Positions 59,143 to 64,000 of a DNA stretch of 64,000 bases are shown piece by piece. Source of the stretch: Streptomyces stelliscabiei (GTDB taxonomy: Bacteria > Actinomycetota > Actinomycetes > Streptomycetales > Streptomycetaceae). How positions within the stretch are numbered: position 1 is the first letter of the stretch; each line of letters starts with the position of its first letter. The position numbers were made by a program, and so were the translations under genes. The notes beneath the pieces were generated by a model. It was not told the DNA's origin. It did no database searches and was given only the letters and a program-made list of their open reading frames with translations. The stretch is taken from positions 8,432,001 through 8,496,000 of the forward strand of contig NZ_JADBGF010000001.1 of NCBI RefSeq assembly GCF_014873495.1, in the 5' to 3' direction.

Positions 59143-60747
59143 ATGGCACCAGAATTACCGCTGCTCACCATGTCCGGCATCACCAAGTCGTTCCCCGGAG
59201 TCCGGGCCCTGGACGGTGTCGACCTCGACGTCCAGGCCGGAGAGGTCCACTGTCTGCTCGGCCAGAACGGCGCCGGGAAGTCCACCCTGATCAAGGTCCT
59301 GGCCGGCGCCCACCAGCCCGACGACGGCACCATCACCTGGCGGGGAGAGCCCGCCACCCTGAAGTCCCCGATCGCCGCCATGCGCCTCGGCATCGCCACC
59401 ATCTACCAGGAACTCGACCTGGTCGAGGGCCTGTCGGTGGCCGAGAACGTCCACCTCGGCCATGAACCCACGGCCGCCGGTTTCGTCGTACGAGGGAAAG
59501 CGGCGCGTGCGTCGACGGCCGCCCTGCTCAAGCGACTTGGGCACCCGGAGGTCGATCCGGCGAGGCTCGTGGGTGAGTTGTCGGCGGCGCAGCAGCAGAT
59601 CGTCTCCATGGCGCGGGCGCTCTCCCACGACGTACGGCTGATCGTGATGGACGAGCCGTCGGCCGCGCTCGATCCGGACGAGGTCGACAACCTGTTCAGG
59701 ATCGTGGGGGACCTGACCGCCGACGGGGTGGCCGTCGTCTACATCTCGCACCGTCTGGAGGAGATCCGGCGGATCGGCGACCGGGTGACCGTCCTGAAGG
59801 ACGGGCGGGCCGTGGCCGGCGGGCTGCCCGCGAAGTCCACGCCGACGCGCGAGGTCGTGGCGCTGATGACGGGACGGAACGTCGAGTACGTCTTCCCCGA
59901 CCGGCCCGTCGCGCCGCCCACCGGGAGCACACCCGTGCTGGAGGTGCGGGGGCTGGCGCGCGCCGGTGAGTTCGAGCCCCTCGACCTGGAGGTGCGGCCC
60001 GGCGAGATCGTGGGCCTCGCCGGCCTCGTCGGCTCGGGGCGGTCGGAGATCCTGGAGACGATCTACGGCGCCCGGAAGCCCACGGCGGGCCGGGTGAGCG
60101 TCGACGGGCGGGCGTTGCGGCCCGGCAGCGTACGCGCCGCCGTACGGGCCGGGCTCGGGCTCGCCCCCGAGGAACGCAAGGCGCAGGGGCTGCTGATGCT
60201 GGAGTCCGTCACCAGGAACGTCTCTGTGTCGTCGATGGGCCGCTTCGCGCGCGTCGGCTGGATCGACCGGAGCGCCGAACACCGCGCCGCGCGGGCCGCG
60301 ACCCGCGAACTGTCCCTGCGCCCCGACAACCCCGACGTGCCGGTCCGCACGCTCTCCGGAGGCAACCAGCAGAAGGCCGTCCTCGCCCGCTGGCTGCTGC
60401 GCGGCTGCCGGGTGCTGCTGCTCGACGAGCCCACCCGGGGCGTCGACGTGGGCGCCCGCGCCGAGCTGTACGCGGTGGTGCGCCGGCTCGCCGACGAAGG
60501 GCTCGCCGTGCTGCTGGTCTCCAGCGAGGTGCCCGAAGTCCTCGGCCTCGCCGACCGGGTGCTCGTCCTGCGCGAGGGCCGGGTCGTGCACACGGCGCCC
60601 GCCCGTGAGCTGGACGAACACCGCGTCCTCGACCTCGTGATGGAAGGAAGCCCGGTGGACAGTGTGGCAAGTCCGGCGGCCCGTGCGGGAAGTCCGGCGG
60701 CCGGTGCGGGAAGTCCCGTGACCGGTGAAGGGAGCCCGGCGTCATGA
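59143..60747 (+). CDS. sugar ABC transporter, two-domain ATP-binding protein (RbsA/MglA type)
   Basis: A 534-residue protein with two ABC domains. First: Walker A GQNGAGKST (about 41-49), signature ELSAAQQQIVSMARAL, and Walker B LIVMDEPSAAL. Second: degenerate Walker A GLVGSGRSE, signature TLSGGNQQKAVLARWL, and Walker B VLLLDEPTRGVDVGARAE. This is the ribose/galactose/xylose-type importer energiser. The last 32 residues are an unusual Ser/Ala/Gly-rich tail (VASPAARAGSPAAGAGSPVT), encoded by a 21-base tandem repeat. The start is the ATG at 59143 with AAGGGGAACTC upstream. The permease gene begins inside its stop codon (ATGA), so they are coupled. Confidence 0.95.
   Translation: MAPELPLLTMSGITKSFPGVRALDGVDLDVQAGEVHCLLGQNGAGKSTLIKVLAGAHQPDDGTITWRGEPATLKSPIAAMRLGIATIYQELDLVEGLSVAENVHLGHEPTAAGFVVRGKAARASTAALLKRLGHPEVDPARLVGELSAAQQQIVSMARALSHDVRLIVMDEPSAALDPDEVDNLFRIVGDLTADGVAVVYISHRLEEIRRIGDRVTVLKDGRAVAGGLPAKSTPTREVVALMTGRNVEYVFPDRPVAPPTGSTPVLEVRGLARAGEFEPLDLEVRPGEIVGLAGLVGSGRSEILETIYGARKPTAGRVSVDGRALRPGSVRAAVRAGLGLAPEERKAQGLLMLESVTRNVSVSSMGRFARVGWIDRSAEHRAARAATRELSLRPDNPDVPVRTLSGGNQQKAVLARWLLRGCRVLLLDEPTRGVDVGARAELYAVVRRLADEGLAVLLVSSEVPEVLGLADRVLVLREGRVVHTAPARELDEHRVLDLVMEGSPVDSVASPAARAGSPAAGAGSPVTGEGSPAS
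60666..60741 (+). repeat. 21-bp tandem repeat in ABC ATPase C-terminus
   Basis: Units start at 60666, 60687 and 60708 with a partial fourth at 60729. The unit resembles GGGAAGTCCGGCGGCCGGTGC and encodes the AGSPAAG-type tail in frame, so repeat number changes would only lengthen or shorten the tail. Confidence 0.8.
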
Positions 60748-61760
60748 CCCAGCCCGTGTCCCCGCCCCGGGGGGCGGACAAGGTGACACCCGTCGACGCA
60801 CCGCCCGCCTGGCGGGCCCGCGTGTTCCGCGCCGACGTCCGCACCCTCTCGCTCCTCGGTGTTCTCGCCGCGCTGATCCTCATCGGCGGTTTCACCAGAC
60901 CCGACGAGTTCCTCGACACCCGCAACCTCCAACTCGTCCTCACCCAGGCCTCGGTGATCGGTGTCGTCACCGTCGGCATGACCTTCGTCATCACCTCCGG
61001 CGGCATCGACCTGTCCGTCGGCGCGATCGTCGCCCTGGCGTCCGTGTGGGCGACGACCGTGGCCACCCAGGAGTACGGGTTCGCCGGCATCCTCTTCACG
61101 GCGATGATCGTCGGCGTCGGTTGCGGACTGGTGAACGGACTGCTCGTCGCCTACGGCGGGGTGGTCCCCTTCATCGCCACCCTCGCCATGCTCGCCTCGG
61201 CCCGCGGACTGGCCCTGCAGATCACCGACGGCAGCACCCAGGTCGTCACCGTCGGCTCCGTCCTGGACCTCGGCGAGCGCGACGCGTACGTCCTCGGGAT
61301 CCCGCCGCTCGTCCTGGTCTTCGCGGTCGTGACGATCATCGGCTGGCTGGTGCTGAACCGCACCACCTTCGGCCGGCGCACGGTCGCCGTCGGCGGCAAC
61401 GCGGAGGCCGCCCGGCTCGCGGGCATCGACGTCCGCCGCCAGCGGCTCTACCTGTACCTGCTCTCCGGACTGTGCTGCGGTATCGCCGCGTTCCTGCTGA
61501 TCGTGCTGTCCGGCTCGGGCCAGAACACCAACGGCAACCTCTACGAACTCGACGCCATCGCCGCCGTGATCATCGGCGGAACCCTGCTCAGCGGGGGACG
61601 GGGCACCATCACCGGCTCCGTCATCGGCGTCCTGATCTTCACCACGATCACCAACATCTTCGCGCTCAACAACCTGCAGAGCGACGTCCAGCAGATCGCC
61701 AAGGGCGTGATCATCGTCGCCGCGGTCCTGGTCCAACGACGTACGGCAAGCACGACCTGA
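60744..61760 (+). CDS. sugar ABC transporter permease (RbsC type)
   Basis: A 338-residue permease of the ribose/xylose/galactose class with about nine to ten membrane helices. The hydrophobic segments include SLLGVLAALILIGGF and TVGMTFVITSGGIDLSVGAI, with the conserved GGIDLSVGA. The cytoplasmic signature RRTVAVGGNAEAARLAGI, which contacts the ATPase, follows, and then AAVIIGGTLLSGGRGTITGS. The start ATG at 60744 overlaps the upstream stop. It is a homodimeric membrane channel in the importer whose ATPase and binding protein flank it. Confidence 0.95.
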   Translation: MTQPVSPPRGADKVTPVDAPPAWRARVFRADVRTLSLLGVLAALILIGGFTRPDEFLDTRNLQLVLTQASVIGVVTVGMTFVITSGGIDLSVGAIVALASVWATTVATQEYGFAGILFTAMIVGVGCGLVNGLLVAYGGVVPFIATLAMLASARGLALQITDGSTQVVTVGSVLDLGERDAYVLGIPPLVLVFAVVTIIGWLVLNRTTFGRRTVAVGGNAEAARLAGIDVRRQRLYLYLLSGLCCGIAAFLLIVLSGSGQNTNGNLYELDAIAAVIIGGTLLSGGRGTITGSVIGVLIFTTITNIFALNNLQSDVQQIAKGVIIVAAVLVQRRTASTT

Positions 61761-61796
61761 GACACCGAAGAGCCGACACGGGAAAGGTCCACCGCC

Positions 61797-62834
61797 ATGC
61801 CTGACATCACCAGCCGCAGAAGACTGCTCTTCGGAACCGCCGCCGTCTCGGCCGGCGCCCTCCTCGCCGGTTGCACCAGCAACGAGTCCGACAGTGACCC
61901 GGCCGCCGACAAACAGCCGGCCGCCGACGACAAGCCCGGCAAGGCGGTCACCATCGGCTTCGCCGGACCGCAGGCCGACCACGGCTGGCTCAACGCGATC
62001 AACCAGAACGCCAAGAGCCGCGCCGAGCGGTACGAGGACGTCACGCTGGAGATCACCGAGGGCTCCAACGACACCGCCCAGCAGATCGGGCAGATCGAGA
62101 CCCTCATCAACAAGAAGGTCGACGTCCTCGTGGTGCTGCCCGCCGACGGCAAGGCGCTCACCCAGGTCGGCCTCAAGGCGATGCGGGCCGGCATCCCCGT
62201 CGTCAACCTCGACCGGATCTTCAACTCCCCGCAGGCCTACCGCTGCTGGATCGGCGGCGACAACTACGGCATGGGACTCAACGCCGGGCACTACATCGGC
62301 GAGCAGCTCAAGGACAAGGGTGACGCCCGGGTCATCGAGCTGGCCGGGCTCGACAACCTGGAGCTGACCAAGCAGCGCACCAAGGGCTTCGACGACGCGC
62401 TGAAGAACTACCCGAACATCAAGAAGGTGGCACGTCAGGCCGCCGAGTTCACGGTCGAGTCGGGCCAGGCCAAGATGGCCCAGCTCCTCCAGGCCCAGTC
62501 GGACTTCGACGCCCTGTGGAACCACGACGACGACCAGGGCGTGGGTGCCCTGCGCGCCATCGAGCAGGCCGGGCGCGACGACTTCCTGATGGTCGGCGGC
62601 GCGGGCGCGCTCTCCGCGTTCCAGGCGATCAAGAAGGACGACGGGGTGCTGAAGGCCACCGTCCTCTACCCGCCGACCATGGCCGCCTCCGCGATCGACC
62701 TCGCCCGCGCCCTCGGCCAGGGCAAGGGCGTCGGCGGCCTCGCCGAGTTCGAGATCCCGTCCTCGCTGACCCTCTACTCGGCCGTCGTGGACAAGGCCAA
62801 CGTCGACCAGTACATGTCCACGGGCTTCAAGTGA
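61797..62834 (+). CDS. sugar-binding lipoprotein of ABC importer (RbsB type)
   Basis: A 345-residue extracellular solute-binding lipoprotein. The N-terminus has SRRRLLFGTAAVSAG with twin Arg, so export may be by Tat, then the lipobox LLAGC with the lipidated Cys about 26, and an Asp/Ala-rich linker. The periplasmic-binding protein fold (type I, Peripla_BP_4) starts at AVTIGFAGPQADHGWLNAINQNA, with NDTAQQIGQIETLINKKVDVLVV and FDALWNHDDDQGVGAL. It delivers a sugar or polyol to the permease. The start ATG at 61797 follows GGGAAAGG. It lies 36 bases after the permease gene in one operon. Confidence 0.94.
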   Translation: MPDITSRRRLLFGTAAVSAGALLAGCTSNESDSDPAADKQPAADDKPGKAVTIGFAGPQADHGWLNAINQNAKSRAERYEDVTLEITEGSNDTAQQIGQIETLINKKVDVLVVLPADGKALTQVGLKAMRAGIPVVNLDRIFNSPQAYRCWIGGDNYGMGLNAGHYIGEQLKDKGDARVIELAGLDNLELTKQRTKGFDDALKNYPNIKKVARQAAEFTVESGQAKMAQLLQAQSDFDALWNHDDDQGVGALRAIEQAGRDDFLMVGGAGALSAFQAIKKDDGVLKATVLYPPTMAASAIDLARALGQGKGVGGLAEFEIPSSLTLYSAVVDKANVDQYMSTGFK

Positions 62835-62944
62835 CGAGACCTGCCGACGGGGTCTGACCGCCGGCGGGGACCCGAACCCCCGACCCCCGCACTCACGGTC
62901 AGGCCCCACCCCCACCGCGCCGCCACCACGAGGAGGACACACGC

Positions 62945-64000
62945 ATGGGACAGCCGCAGCAGCCCGACCAGGCCGAGGCGGAGGAGTCAGGAAGGCCCCG
63001 GCCCGGGGGAGGGGTCTGGCCCGCCGGGCACGCCGGGGGGCTCGGCACGCCGCCGCTGCGCGTCGGCATGGTCGGCTACGCCTTCATGGGGGCCGCCCAC
63101 TCCCAGGGCTGGCGCACGGCGGGCCGGGTCTTCGAACTGCCGCTCAGCCCCGTGCTGGCCGCCGTGTGCGGGCGGGACGCCGACGCGGTGCGGACCATGG
63201 CGGACCGGCACGGGTGGGCGTCGACGGAGACCGACTGGCGGGAGCTGATCGCCCGGGACGACATCGACCTGGTCGACATCTGCACCCCCGGCGACAGCCA
63301 CGCCGAGATCGCCCTCGCCGCCCTTGCCGCGGGCAAGCACGTGCTCTGCGAGAAACCCCTCGCCAACACGGTCGCGGAGGCCGAGGAGATGGCGGCGGCG
63401 GCCGAAGAGGCGTACACGCGGGGCCAGTTGGCCATGGTCGGCTTCAACTACCGTCGCGTACCCGCCACCGCGCTCGCCCGCCGGATGGTCGCCGAGGGCC
63501 GGCTGGGAGCCCTGCGGCACGTGCGGGTGACGTACCTCCAGGACTGGCTCGTCGACCCGGAGTTCCCCCTGACCTGGCGTCTGCGCAAGGAGTCGGCCGG
63601 CTCCGGGGCGCTCGGCGACCTCGGCGCCCACATCGTCGACCTCGCGCAGTACATGGCCGGCGAGCCGGTGGTCGGCGTGTCCGCGCTGATGGAGACCTTC
63701 GTCCGCGAACGCCCCCTGCCCGCGGGCGCCTCCGCGGGCCTCGCGTCCACCGGCGGCACGGCGGGCCGGGGCGCGGTCACCGTCGACGACACGGCCCTGT
63801 TCACCGGCCGCCTCGCCTCCGGCGCCGTCGCCTCCTTCGAGGCCACCCGCTTCGCCACCGGCCGCAAGAACGCCCTGCGCATCGAACTCAACGGCGAGCG
63901 CGGCTCGTTGGCCTTCGACCTGGAACGCCTCAACGAACTCGCCTACCACGACCACACCGAACCCGCCGCCCACGCCGGATTCCGCCGCATCCTCGTCACC
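62945..64000 (+). CDS. Gfo/Idh/MocA family oxidoreductase (3' end off window)
   Basis: At least 352 residues are seen. The N-terminal Rossmann domain starts after a 40-residue Gly/Pro-rich leader, at RVGMVGYAFMGAAHSQGW. DDIDLVDICTPGDSHAEIALAAL and the catalytic EKPLANTVAEAEEM follow; Lys of EKP binds cofactor and substrate. The C-terminal beta-sheet domain has GALGDLGAHIVDLAQYMAG with the active-site His. The family oxidises or reduces sugars and inositols with NAD(P). As the last visible gene of the ROK/ABC operon it probably starts catabolism of the imported compound; myo-inositol or a rare sugar fits. The start is the ATG at 62945 after GAGGAGG. The frame is open at the window end. Confidence 0.93.
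   Translation, partial: MGQPQQPDQAEAEESGRPRPGGGVWPAGHAGGLGTPPLRVGMVGYAFMGAAHSQGWRTAGRVFELPLSPVLAAVCGRDADAVRTMADRHGWASTETDWRELIARDDIDLVDICTPGDSHAEIALAALAAGKHVLCEKPLANTVAEAEEMAAAAEEAYTRGQLAMVGFNYRRVPATALARRMVAEGRLGALRHVRVTYLQDWLVDPEFPLTWRLRKESAGSGALGDLGAHIVDLAQYMAGEPVVGVSALMETFVRERPLPAGASAGLASTGGTAGRGAVTVDDTALFTGRLASGAVASFEATRFATGRKNALRIELNGERGSLAFDLERLNELAYHDHTEPAAHAGFRRILVT

Noticed and set aside
59563..59600. Altered signature LSAAQQQ in the first ABC domain
   Set aside because: RbsA/MglA-type proteins normally have a non-canonical signature such as LSxAQQQ in this domain, so it is not degenerate.
60063..62942. A 959-codon minus-strand frame opposite the ABC importer genes
   Set aside because: The three importer proteins on the plus strand have full family motifs; the antisense frame has none.

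Overview
The window is high-GC actinobacterial DNA, almost certainly a Streptomyces chromosome arm or near-core region. Supporting signs are the codon bias, many GTG/TTG starts, the CebR-type operator TGGGAGCGCTCCCA, paired XRE and LysR regulators, secreted CBM2 glycoside hydrolases, and the short dispersed GGGGCGCGGGGAAC repeat. I see no rRNA or tRNA gene, CRISPR array, prophage or complete insertion sequence.

Layout. 1-4.1 kb: a truncated alpha/beta hydrolase, an SDR divergent from its TetR regulator, then a decayed island holding a triple-frameshifted HATPase gene, two transposase remnants and a cluster of operator-like repeats. 4.1-18 kb: a PoxB-type TPP enzyme, a SigB/F-type sigma factor, a secreted anchored protein, an aminotransferase-like protein without a single lysine, two metallo-beta-lactamase-fold hydrolases with a DedA membrane protein, a recombinase-like small protein, a membrane phosphodiesterase, OsmC and an orphan DnaK. 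18-21 kb: two XRE regulators, pterin dehydratase and a methyltransferase. 21-32 kb: a polysaccharide-degradation locus with PL11 rhamnogalacturonan lyase, a secreted EEP protein, GH74, GH48 and GH6. The last two are divergent around two CebR boxes. 32-43 kb: assorted reductases and methyltransferases, a MerR-type promoter, an acyl-CoA synthetase, LysR with a symporter, a DUF4185-like protein and a decayed sialidase-like gene.

43.6-51.8 kb: a formate metabolism module. A ketopantoate-reductase-like gene, a formate dehydrogenase catalytic subunit lacking its N-terminal cluster domain, a NuoE-NuoF fusion, the missing iron-sulfur module as its own gene, and fdhD form one minus-strand operon. Divergent from it are an OFA-family oxalate/formate MFS transporter and an overlapping 45-residue membrane peptide. 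A FadR-type GntR gene 6 kb away carries related half-sites in its promoter. 51.8-57.7 kb: cell-surface glycosyltransfer genes (a polytopic membrane protein, GtrA, GT2), a FabH paralogue, the GntR regulator and a small protein. 57.8-64 kb: a sugar uptake operon comprising a ROK regulator, an RbsA/RbsC/RbsB-type ABC importer and a Gfo/Idh/MocA oxidoreductase that runs off the window.

The strongest candidates for further attention are the split formate dehydrogenase operon with its transporter and micro-subunit, the lysine-free aminotransferase-like protein, the CebR-linked cellulase pair, and the shared ACTGAACAGT palindromes flanking the decayed island. I did not find a clearly novel multi-gene system beyond these.
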